A program made the translations under genes and the position numbers. From contig JADLHZ010000033.1 in NCBI GenBank assembly GCA_020848545.1, positions 104,742 through 168,741 on the forward strand: a stretch of 64,000 nt of DNA. Reading direction: 5' to 3'. Below, piece after piece: positions 1 through 12,600 of the stretch (position 1 is its first letter; every line of letters starts with the position of its first letter). The DNA is from Deltaproteobacteria bacterium. GTDB lineage: Bacteria; Myxococcota; JADLHZ01. The notes beneath the pieces were generated by a model, which was not told the DNA's origin, ran no database searches, and worked only from the letters and a program-made list of their open reading frames with translations.

Positions 1-2
1 CC

Positions 3-1166
3 GCAGTCGTCTGCCAAGGCGCCGCCACGCTCGAGAACAGCGTTTTTTCCGGCGGCGGCGGGTTGGCGAGCGAGAGCATCGGCGTGTACGTCTCCGGCGC
101 CGCCATCGCGACGATCACGAACAGCACCATCGCAGCCGCGCTGAACGCGAACCGTACGATCGGCGTGCGCGTGGACAGCACGGCGTTCGCGCAGCTCTCG
201 GGCAACGTCATCGATCTCGCGCAAGGCACGGCGAGCACGATGAGCGCTGGGATCTACACGCTCGCGGACGGGGGCTTCACCGCCACGAACAACACGATCG
301 TCGGCGGCAAGGGCGCGCAGTCCTACGGCGCCTACGTCTCCGGCACGAACGCCGCGGTGCTGATCGGCAACCGCATCACAGCGAGCACCTCGACGACGAG
401 CGCCGGCGTGAACGTGACCGGCCCCTCCGTCGGCGCAATGGTGATCACCCAGAACGCGATCGAAGGCGGGCCGGGAGTGACGGCATACGCGGTGTTCCTC
501 AGCGCGAGCGTGGCGACGCGGATCGAGAACAACTTGATCCATGGCAGCGGCGCGTCGGTCAGCTTCGGCGTCAACGTGGCGAGCGGCGCGCCGGCGATCC
601 ACAACAACACCATCGACGCGGGCAACGGCTCGGGCGCCGCTATCGGCATCACGATGAGCGGCACGGGCGCGCCGGACATCGCCAACAACATCATTGTCTC
701 GAACAGTAATCCGGCGACCGACGCGTGTGTCTACGAGTACGACACGACCTCGGATCCCACGCGCCTCGCGAGCAACGACTTCTACGGGTGCGCCACGTTC
801 TACCGCGACGCCGATGGCACCGGCACCGACGGCGTCATCTGCAGCGCGCCCGCCCGTTGCTACTCGGACATCGTCGAGATCACCGCCGCGAACACCGCGC
901 AAGGCGGCATCGTCAGCGGCAACATCTCGATCGCGCCGGCGTTTCAGAATGAAGGCGGCGGCGATCTCAGCACCACGACCTTGCTCGACGCCGGCACGCG
1001 CGCGCTCGACAACGACTATCGGCTCACGGCCGTCAACATGGTGGCGACGGGCGGCATCGACGGCAAAGGCACCGCCGCGTTCGTGTACTCGGGCGATTAC
1101 GTGGGAGCGACGCGCACCGGCAACGGCACGACGGGCTGGGCGATGGGCGCGTACGAAAAAGACTGA
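3..1166 (+). CDS. Right-handed parallel beta-helix repeat protein, 5' end cut by window
   Basis: The reading frame is open from the first bases of the window, so this is the C-terminal part of a longer protein; a start at 63 would be internal. The product is rich in G, A, S, T and N, with recurring pattern units such as NNTI, NNLIHG and NNIIVS spaced about 20-25 residues apart. That is the usual look of parallel beta-helix (pectate-lyase-like, NosD-type) repeats. The C-terminus (residues 280-367 counted from 63) has DAGTRALDNDYR and GAYE, common at the end of secreted polymorphic-outer-membrane-type or choice-of-anchor proteins of Myxococcota. No catalytic residues are recognisable. It is probably secreted or surface-attached, but the signal peptide lies outside the window. 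It converges on typA, with only 25 bases between the two stop codons. Confidence 0.8.
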   Translation, partial: AVVCQGAATLENSVFSGGGGLASESIGVYVSGAAIATITNSTIAAALNANRTIGVRVDSTAFAQLSGNVIDLAQGTASTMSAGIYTLADGGFTATNNTIVGGKGAQSYGAYVSGTNAAVLIGNRITASTSTTSAGVNVTGPSVGAMVITQNAIEGGPGVTAYAVFLSASVATRIENNLIHGSGASVSFGVNVASGAPAIHNNTIDAGNGSGAAIGITMSGTGAPDIANNIIVSNSNPATDACVYEYDTTSDPTRLASNDFYGCATFYRDADGTGTDGVICSAPARCYSDIVEITAANTAQGGIVSGNISIAPAFQNEGGGDLSTTTLLDAGTRALDNDYRLTAVNMVATGGIDGKGTAAFVYSGDYVGATRTGNGTTGWAMGAYEKD

Positions 1167-1191
1167 TCATGGTCGGGCTCGATCCCCGGCC

Positions 1192-3015
<1,824 letters not shown>

Positions 3016-3040
3016 GAGGCGGCGGGGCCTACAGGATCAG

Positions 3041-3538
3041 CTACAGCTCCGCAATGGCTTTGATATGTTCCAAGTAGAGCGGGTAGTACGCTTTTTGGAA
3101 GAACGCGCGGCGCCGTGGCGGGTCCAGGTCGGTCAGCACCAGCGCCGCCGACGTTTTGCCCTGCTTCCTGACCACGCGAAAATCGACCGCGAGCGGCGCC
3201 CAGGCACCTTCATCCCGTGTGAAGAAGCTGACGAGCGTGGCGTCGGTCCCGTCGCCGAGCTTTTCCGCGCCTTTGCCTTTGAGCTGTAGCCCGCCCCAAC
3301 TCACGTTGACGACATCGAAGGTGGCTTCTTTGTCGCCGATCTTGAGCTTCGCCTTCGCCTTCGCCGATTCGCCGAGCCGAGAGCTCAGCCGCCGCTCATC
3401 GTTCTCGCCGCGCGCGAAGACGAGGTTGGCGAGCGCATTCCACCGTTCCTGCTGGCCCTCGTCGAGCGGCTGCACTTGGTGGATGAGCTCGAGATCGTAC
3501 AGCTCCTTGGCGAAGTCTTTCATGGCCGGTGGGTTCAT
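3041..3538 (-). CDS. PilZ-like domain protein
   Basis: A 165-residue cytoplasmic protein from the ATG at 3538; a longer frame to 3604 exists but adds an atypical Cys-rich leader. Residues 50-54 read RLSSR, matching the RxxxR element, and about 30 residues later NVSWGG matches the (D/N)xSxxG element that together define c-di-GMP-binding PilZ domains. The rest ([16 protein letters not shown]) fits the closing strands of a PilZ barrel. The first 45 residues are helical, and no signal peptide or membrane segment is present. Myxobacteria carry many single-domain PilZ proteins controlling motility or polysaccharide. It lies just upstream of typA on the same strand and divergent from the giant gene at 3667. 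Ligand binding is inferred from the motif only. Confidence 0.7.
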   Translation of the reverse strand: MNPPAMKDFAKELYDLELIHQVQPLDEGQQERWNALANLVFARGENDERRLSSRLGESAKAKAKLKIGDKEATFDVVNVSWGGLQLKGKGAEKLGDGTDATLVSFFTRDEGAWAPLAVDFRVVRKQGKTSAALVLTDLDPPRRRAFFQKAYYPLYLEHIKAIAEL

Positions 3539-3666
3539 GGGCGCAATATGATGAAAACGCAGGCCGTATGCAAGAAAGCCGACAAATGTGCCGCAGAGAC
3601 ACATGCAAGCTTTCCTCGGCCGGGTACGGAAGTGCGATATTCTTTAGCGCGGGGGTAGAGGCGTAG

Positions 3667-6600
3667 ATGGGCATCGACGGCGTCGGCGGACCAACGACGA
3701 CTCGCACGACCGAGACGGAGACCGAAGACGTCGAGCCGGTCATCGCCGAGGCGCCCCCGCCGCCCGAGCCTTCACGCGTCGGTGGTGAGGCCGCGCTCGG
3801 GCCCCGGGCGACGGACATGCCGCTCGACACCGGCGGCGTGACCATCGACGTGCCGCGCGAGCTCGAGCGTGAGGCCGAAGAGGTCTCGGGCGACACCGCC
3901 GAGGCGATGACCTCGCACGTCGAGGAGCTGACCGCCTCGTTCCTCGCCGGCACCGAGAGCGCGCAGCCGGAAGAGCTGTCGACGGCGCTGCGAGAGCTCG
4001 CGGTCTACTTGGAGCGCCTCGCGGTCGACGATCCGGCGATGGCCGCGACCTTGCTCGAGCGCGCGCAGACGGTCGAGGCCCAGGTGCGCGGCGCCGAGAT
4101 CCTGCGCGCGCCGATCGATGAAAGCGATACGCCGCCGCACGCGCTGGCGTTGATGCGCGAGACGATCCTCGCCGGCATGGCGGATCCAGGCCTCCCCTGC
4201 CCCGAAGGCGGCAACACGGCGACCTACCGTCAGGCGGTCGCGCTCGCGAACGTCGGCTTCACTCCGGAAGATGTCGAAGAGCTCATCCGGAACGGCGGCT
4301 CACCGAGCCCGGAGCTCCAGGAGCGCATCGACGCGCTGCAAGATCGGCTGAGCACCACGGGCGCGTGGCCGGCCCAGAACGCGCTCACGCTCCTTTGCGA
4401 CTTGCGCATGGCCGCGATGCACGCCCACACGAGCGTGCTCGAGCGCGAACGGACTGGGCTGCACGCCGAGCTTGCGGCGCTACCGGAGGACGACCCCGCC
4501 CGCGCCGCGCTCGAAGAGGCGATCCAGCAGCGCACCGACATGATCGGCGAGCGCGCGGATCAGATTCGGCAGCTGACGCGCACGCGCGGCCACATCGCGA
4601 GCAGCGGGTCGGCAGCGCGCGTCGAGCATGCGGACGACATGTGCGATCGCGCCGATCGCGCCGAGGCGCGGGCGCACGAGATCGAGGTGGAAGCGGGCCG
4701 CCAGAGCGATCCAGCGGTCATTCGCCGCGCGACCGCCGAAGCCGCGCGCCTGCGCGATCGAGCGACGAGCCTGCGCGAACGGGCGCGCGCGCTCTATGAC
4801 TCGGAAGAAGCGTACGCCGGCCGCATCGTCGAGCGGCGCGGCGGCGACCGTGCCCCACGCTGGGCGCGAGAACGCGTGCGTGACTCTTACGGCGGTGAGG
4901 CCGAGCTGCTCGTCGACATGGACCGCTCGACGATCGAGCGCGTCGAGGAGACCGCGAGCCTCGTCGGCGACGACATTTCGAGCGCGACCTTCGTTCCGAT
5001 CACGGTCCCGGATCGTCCCCCGCACATGGACGAAGCGATCGAGGCGCTCGACACCGCCGAGCGCATCGTTCCTGAGCTCGGCGCCGACGACACGCACCTC
5101 GGCCGGCGGATGGACATCTTTCGCATGGATCGACGCTATGACCGCGCGTCGATCACGGAGCTCGAGCGCCGCCGTCGCGCCATCGAGCGGGACCCGGTCA
5201 TCACGAGGAGCGAGCGCGACGGGCTCTTGTCGGTCGTCGACGAACGCTTGGGGACCGAACGTGGGGACCTCGGCGCGGCGGCGACCGAGCTCGACGACAT
5301 CGCCGGGCACCGGATGGAGCTCTTGGGCCCGCGCGAGACCCTGAGCGGCGACACTGCCGTTCTCTGGGCCGAGCTCGCCGACGAACGCGCCGACCTGCAC
5401 GTCGAGTGCGGCGGCTCGGCCCGCGACGTAGAGGAGGCCGCGAGTGACGTCCGCCGCCGCGAGGACGAGGTCGCGGGGCTGGAGGCGCAGATCGCGGAGC
5501 TGACGACCGCCATGGAAGCCCTCGGCGACGTCTGGCGCGAGAACGGCCACGATCCACGTACGCGCGAGGAAGGGATGGCGATGCGCGCCACCCGCGACCG
5601 ACTCGAAGAGCGCCTCGCCACGATGCGCGATGGACTGACGACGGCGCGCGCTGAAGAAGAGCGCCGCCGCGCGACGATGGCCCAGTACGCGTTGATGCTC
5701 GAGGGGACGACGGCCACTGGCTCTGGCGGCAGGCTGCTGGTCGGCACGACGGCGATCGACGCGATCGCCGAGGCTGACGCGCTCGAGATCGCGGCCGATA
5801 CGACTTACGCGCTCGAGCTCAATCGCCGTGAAGCGACGGGCGCGCCGGATGCCGAGGCGCTGCGCGTCGAGTACGCCGACTTTCTCAATGGTGTCGCTGC
5901 GTTCGCCGCCGAATCGAACGAGGTGCTGCGGCCCTTCGCCGTCGAGCCGGCCGGTGAACCGCGCGATCCCGCCGAAGTCGATCTCCCCGACGCTCGCCGC
6001 GGCGCGAGGCCGGAGGTCGGCGCTGACGTCGAGATGGATGGCGATGTGCGCTACGCGTTCGCCGACGACGCGCTCCTCCGCGCCGAGGCGCTGGCGCTCG
6101 CGATTGCTGATCCCGAGACGCGCGTCGGGCTGATGGCGGGCCTCGCTGACGGCCATGCGCGCCTCGCCGAAGGGTTCGTGCTCGAGCGTCCGACCGACGC
6201 CATCGATCACACCGAGACCGCCGATCGCGTGGTCGACGAAGAGATCCGGCCGCACGACGTGGCGCTCGCCGATCAGATGGACGATCGCGTCGCTGCCGCC
6301 GCGTCGCGCATCGCCAACACGCTCTTTCACGACGCCGTCCGCATGCGCGAGATGGGCACCTTGGACCCGGCCGCTGGCCACCGCGCGCTCGATCTCTTCC
6401 AGCGCTTGGTCGACGAGCTGCCACCGGGATCGCCGCTCCGGGAGGCCTTTGCCTCTCAGCTCGAGCAGCTGCACGAGGAATTCGCCGCCGCCGTCGAGCT
6501 CGGCGACGTCACCGACGCCGCCGCCGAAGCTGGGATGCGCTCCGACCTCGAGCGGCTCCGGGAGATGGAGGAGCAGGCCGACAGTATGGTCGACATGCGC

Positions 6601-9600
6601 ACGAGCGACATCGTCGAGTACGCCGGGCGCGTCGGCATCGTGCTCTTGTTCGCGTCGGGCGTCGGTGCTCCCGCGGCGCTTGCGTACTTGGCCTGCGCTT
6701 ACGCTTTCGACCTGCCCCTCGGGGGGTCGCTCGAAGAGCTCGATCACGAGTACGTACGCGACGAGTTCGACTATCGCGAAGACGCGGTGGAAACGGCTTA
6801 CGAGAGGTCTCGCCGCGACGCCACTGAAGCGCGGGAAGTGTTTCGCACGGCGCTCGCCGAAGGAGACGGCGCGGCGATGGAGATGTATCTGTCCGCCGTC
6901 GCCTACGCCGGCGATCCGACGTCGGAGGACGCGGCGCGCTTCGCCGGCGCGCTGCCGCCAACGCGCTTCGCTCGCGGCCGCAATCCACTGACCGACACGC
7001 CCTACTACCGCGCCGTGTTTCGCGACGGCGCCGCACCGACCGCGGTCTTGGCGGCGGCGCGTGAACGCCACAGCGAAGTGCACACCGATGGAACCGAACG
7101 CGCGATGCGCGGCGCGCGCCACTTCACCAGCGAGTGGGCCGACGAATCGCAGACCCTCGGCTACATCTGGGCAGTCTGGGACGCGGTGGCGATCACCGTG
7201 GCCACCTGGGGCTTCGGCAGTGCGCTCGCCGCCGGCCGCACGGCGCTCGCGGGCGTGGAGGCGGTGCAGATCTTTCTGCGCATGGAGCGCGTCGCGGCGG
7301 CGCTCGAAGCGATGTCGGCCGTCGGTCGCGCCGCGCGCGCTGCGACCTTCTTCGCCGAGTCGCCCTTCCTCACCGCTGCGCTGCGCATGACCTTGTTCAA
7401 CAGCGCGACCGCGCTCGCGGGCCACGGCGCAGACGCCGTCTTCGGCCGCGGCAGCGACGCCGCCCGCATCACCCGCCTCGGTCTCAACTTCTTGGGCGTC
7501 GGCGCGGTCAATCGCTTCGCCAACCTCGGCGGCTCCGGCATCTCGCAGCTCGCGAGCCTGGGCCTAGAGCTCGGCATGGGCGCGGGCACCGCCGCGCTGA
7601 CGAGCATCGCCTACCCCGAGATGCTCGAGCACTTGGACATCCCGCCGGACGAGACGCGCGACGAGATCATCGGCATCCTGATGAATTCGCTGATTCCGGC
7701 AGGCGTCGCCGGCGTCACGCACATGGGCAACCCGCGTCGCGCCGCCGAGGCCCACGCCGCCACACTCGAGCCCGGCGGCATCCCGCACGACATCGCCGCC
7801 GAAGCGGCGCCGCACGTGCGCGAGCTGATCCTCGACTTCGAGCGCGGTGAGACCGGCCTGCCCTCCGAGGCGGCGTACGCGTCGCTGCGCGATTCCATCC
7901 GCGGCTCGCTCGAGGGCGCCGATCCGGCGGTGGCCGATCGCGTGGCGGGTGAGATCGTCGCGAACATGCGCACCGAGCGCGCGATGCACCTCGCGTTGGC
8001 CGGCGAAGGCATGCACGAGCTCGGCGAGCCGCTCGATGGCCCCGCGGCCGAACGCATCCTGCGCGAGACGGCCACGTTGCTCAGCGAGAGCGGCACACCC
8101 GGGCCGGAGTCGTACGCTCGCGCAGGCACCCGCTTGGTCCACGCGCTCGAAGGCAATCCCTTCGCGCAGCAAGCGGTGATGGACGCCGTGCGCGCCGAGT
8201 CGATCGCGTTCCACGTGCCGCCGGAACGCCGCGCCGAGGTCGCCCGCGTCGTGCGCGAAAGTTACGAGGAAGCGCGCCGCACGCTGCGCACGTCGCCGGA
8301 CTCGCGCTTGCCTGCCGACTTCTTCGTGCGCTTCGAGCGCGAGCTGGCGCACGCCGGTGGCGAAGGCGTCGATGTCAGCGCGGCGTCGCACGACATGCGC
8401 ATGGAGCTCGCGCGCGCGGCGTTGGCCGAAGGCATCGCCCCGTTCATCCGCGACGGACGCGAGCCGTCCGAGCGCGAAGCCGTAGAGCTCGCCGAGCGCT
8501 TGCGTGAGCGGACCGGGTTGCCGATCGACGAAGCGACGGAGCTCGTGAACGAGCTCGTGCGCCCGGAGTCGACGGCGGCTCGGGCCGACGGCGACGCGCT
8601 CCCGGTGCGCGAAGATCCAGCGCGGCCGGCGAGCAGCGACGCTCCGGATTCGACGACGATGTTCGCGGGGGTGTCGCGGGAAACGATGATCCGCGACGTG
8701 CGCGCGTGGATGCGGCGCGGCGAGTGCCGCAATGTCGAGAGCCTCATCCGCCTGCTGCCCGGGGAGCAAGCGACGGCGTTGCGCAGCGCGATGTGGCTCG
8801 CGATGCACGACATGACGCCGGCCGAGCGCACCGCGATGCTGCACAACATGGACTCCTGGTTGGGCTCCATCGGCCGCGGCGAGAACGACGCCTCGCTGGC
8901 GGGACGCGTGACGGGCGCCCTCACCGCCGCCGCGCACCTCGGGATCCACACCCCGGATGGCTTCGACGCGCTCATGAGCATCAGTGAGACGCGCGATCCG
9001 GTGCGGGTGGCGGACGACGCTCCGCCTGCGGTTCGTGAGCGGGCCGAGGCCGATGCCGCGCGCGTCGCTCGCTACAACACAGAGGTCGCGCCGGCTTACG
9101 CGGAGATGATCGCGCGCATGCCAGAGATGTCGGAGGCGCAAGGCGCGCTCGCGCTCACGCTCTTGCGGCGCGTGCGCTTGGCCGTCGACTCGAGCGCCGA
9201 AACGCGCTCCGGCTTGCGTGCCCCCGACCCCGCCGCCGTCGAACGCTTGTTCGACGTCATCGCCCACTTGCCGGAAGGCGAGGCGCGCCGCCTGCAAGCC
9301 GCGATCGACAGCGGCAGCGACAGCACCCTCGCGTTGATGCTCGTCGAGCACTACTCGGAGGCGCTGGCCCATCCGGAGACGTGCGGCGCAGCGATCGACG
9401 CCATCATGGTCGCGCACCAAGCTGGCGGGCGGCCGGAGACGCTGGCGATCGCCCGGCGCCTGATCGAGTCGCCGACTCCGCCGACGCGTGCCGAGCTGGA
9501 CGCGATGGTCTCCACGGTGACCGGCGCGGAACGCGGGATCACTGCAACCAGCCTCCTCGCCGGCTCCGAAGGCACGACAGACTTCTATACGAACGGCCGC

Positions 9601-12600
9601 TACGACGCCGTGCGCGCAGAAGGTCGCCGAATCTTGGCGCGCAATCCGCGCCTCGCGGCGATGTTGCTCGCGAACCTCGGCGATCTGCCGGCCGGCGTGT
9701 TGCGCTCCGGCGATCTTTCCGCATTCTCATCGATCTACGAACGCCTCTCCCCGGCCGAACGCCGCGCGGTTCGCGATCACCTCGCCACCTTCGCTGATCC
9801 GGTGGAACGCCTCGCGGCGATGCGCGCGATGAGCGACCACTACTTCGATCACACTTCTGGCGAAGCGCGGCCGAGCGGCGCCGACCTCATCGCGGCAGGC
9901 GATCGGATGGTCGCGCGCGTCCGCGATCCCGCGGCACGCGCCGCTGCGATCGTCGAGCTAGGGACCGGCGCGGTCGAGCTGCGGCGCGCTTACCGCGGCG
10001 AGCTGCCGGAGATGCCGTCGACGGCGTTGCTCACGGCCGATGGGCTCGCGGGAACAGAAGCGGAAGCGCGACAAGCCACGCGCCGCGCGGCCGGCCTCTG
10101 GGCGATCGCGAACCTGCCGGAGATTCAGGCGGCGTTTCGCGCCGATCCCGCGGCGCTCGACGGCATCGTCAACGGGCTGCGCGAACGCCTGATCGCCGAC
10201 ATCGCGCCCGCGACGCTCACCGAGGCGCAGCTCACGGCGTATACGAACGACCTCCGCAACGTCATCCGCAACTTCGCCGAAGCCGAAGCCCGCGAGCTCG
10301 TGCCGGGCGTCACCGTGCTCATTCCGCCGGGCTTCGATCCGGCGTTCGTCGACGCCCACCTCGCGCAGCTCGAGTTCATGGCGCGCGCCGCTGATCCTGC
10401 GTTGCTCCGCGAGCACCCGCAGCTCATCATCATCGCGCCGCCCGGCAGCACCTCGGTGCACGAGTTCATCGAGCCGGCGCCGACGTCGGCAACGGGCGTG
10501 GCGCACGAGCTCGTGACGATGAGCGGCGCCGAAGTGCGGCTCACCGGCACGACGCTCGAGGGCAACGGCGCCGAAGTTCCTGGGACGACCGCGGTCCACG
10601 AGTTTGGCCATCTGCTCGACATCATCGGCGCGATCACGACGCGCGTGGACGGCCGTGACGTCTCGCTGCGAGAGTTCGTGAACACTTACCTCTCCGGGCG
10701 CAACCGCGAGACTGCGTCATCGTTCTACGGCACCGTCAATCCGGCGGAGTTCATCGCGGAGGCGATCCGGGAGTACATGGGCTATCCGCCCACCGAGGGT
10801 CCGTCGCCGGCGAGGCCGATGCGTGAGCGCGCGCCCGAGCTGTACGACATGCTGCACGCGTTCTTCGGCGATCCACCGGCGCGCCCGCTCGACTTCGCCG
10901 ATGAGCATCCCGAGTTCTTCGCCGGCGGACGGCGCTCCACGGCGAGCGGCACGGTCACCGAGTCCGGCGTCATGATGAACCTCGGCGGCATCAGCGAGAC
11001 GGACGGAGCGCCGCGCCTCGCGCCGGCTGCCATCGTCGACCCGAGCGAGGCGATGGCTGCGCGTGCGGAGGACGTTCTCGCCGCCGCGGGCGTCGAAGTT
11101 GGCGCCGCTCGCGCGCGCCGTCGTGCTCAGCTCGAGGGCTTCTTCGACTACGTCGCGAGCGTCGCTGAAGGTGGCGATCCGGCCTCGCTTCCGCCCGAGC
11201 TCGCCGATCGCCTGCGCATGTCTCCGATCGACGCCGAGACGCGCGCGCGCCTGGAGACGATCAACCGCGACCGCGACGCTGCGCTGGCAGATATCCCAGA
11301 GGACGCCTCCGACGCCGGCGCTCGCGGCGCGCGGATCCGCCGCGACGCTCTCGCCGCCCGCTCGGAAGCGCTCGCCCCGTATTTGCGCGAAGCGATCTCC
11401 GGCCTGCGCCTCGACCGGGCGAGCGCCGACCGCGCGATCGCCGGGCTCGCTGCGGGACGCAGCACGGCCGCGATCGCCGACAGCATCATGCCGCGGGGCA
11501 ACGGCCCGGTGCTCGCGATCGATGCGTTTCACGCGTTCCTCGAAAGCCCCGCCGCACGCGTCGGCTCGGATAGCCCGATCGCCGGCTTCGTCCCCGAAAC
11601 GACGACGAGCGGCGGGCGGCGCATCGTCACGCGCGAAGCTTACGAAGCCGCCGTGCGCCGCTATGTCGAGTCGCTCAACATCGACTCCGCGCTCGGCGCG
11701 CGGGTTCTCACGGAGGAAATGTCGCGCTTCGACGCTATCGCGGCCGAAAACGCGGCCGGCCGCGCCGCCGTCACCGAATATGTCGCGAGCGATCCCCTGC
11801 GCGGCGGACAATACGGCCGCGTGCCCGAAGGCTCGACCGTGCTCGACGCTGACACGGTGCGGCCCAGCGAGCGCATCGAGCGCTACTCTGCTTCCGATCA
11901 CGGCACGCCGAGCTCGCGGCGCACGGGCGAAGACGGGGTCGATCGCTACCGCGTCGGCACCGGCGAGCGCGTCATCCGCATTGTGCGTCCTGGCGAAAGC
12001 GTCGAGCTCGCGTCGACCGACTACAGCTCGTGCGCCGGCATCGCGATCAGCGGCACCGACGCCGACGGCAACCGCGTCGTCCTCCTCGGCCACGCGATGG
12101 AGGGTGACTCCGGCACCCAGATCACGCGCTTGCAGGACGACATCGCAGCGCTGCGCGAAATGGGGGTGAGCGATTTGCACATCGTGGTCAGCGCGGATCC
12201 TGCGGCGCGCGGCGCGATTCCAGCGGACGCGGCGAGCCCAGAGCACTTCTACACCTTCCCGAGCGAACGCGAGCTCGCCGGCGCGCTCGGATCCGACGCC
12301 GATCTCATCTCGCGCATCGAAGTCGTCGAAGCGCCGACCGACGAGAGCGGCTTTGCGCGGCACCGGCACATGATCGTCGACGGCGATGGCGTCACCATCG
12401 CCTACGGCGACAGCTTGCGCGAAGGCGACGTCACTGGCGTCGTCCACAGAGAGTGGCCGGGCGCCGCGCATGAAGAGGCGTCGGACATCGTGCACGCCGA
12501 GCCGCTCGAGACACCGACGCCGGTCGCCCGCGAGCGCGAGTCGACACCGATGGCGATGGGGCGCGGCATCACCGAAGGCGAAGACGCGCCGATCCGCGAC

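Noticed and set aside
4480..7425. 981-residue minus-strand open frame inside the giant gene
   Set aside because: Arg/Asp/Gly-rich composition, no domain, fully inside a gene with clear motifs; a typical antisense shadow of GC-rich coding.
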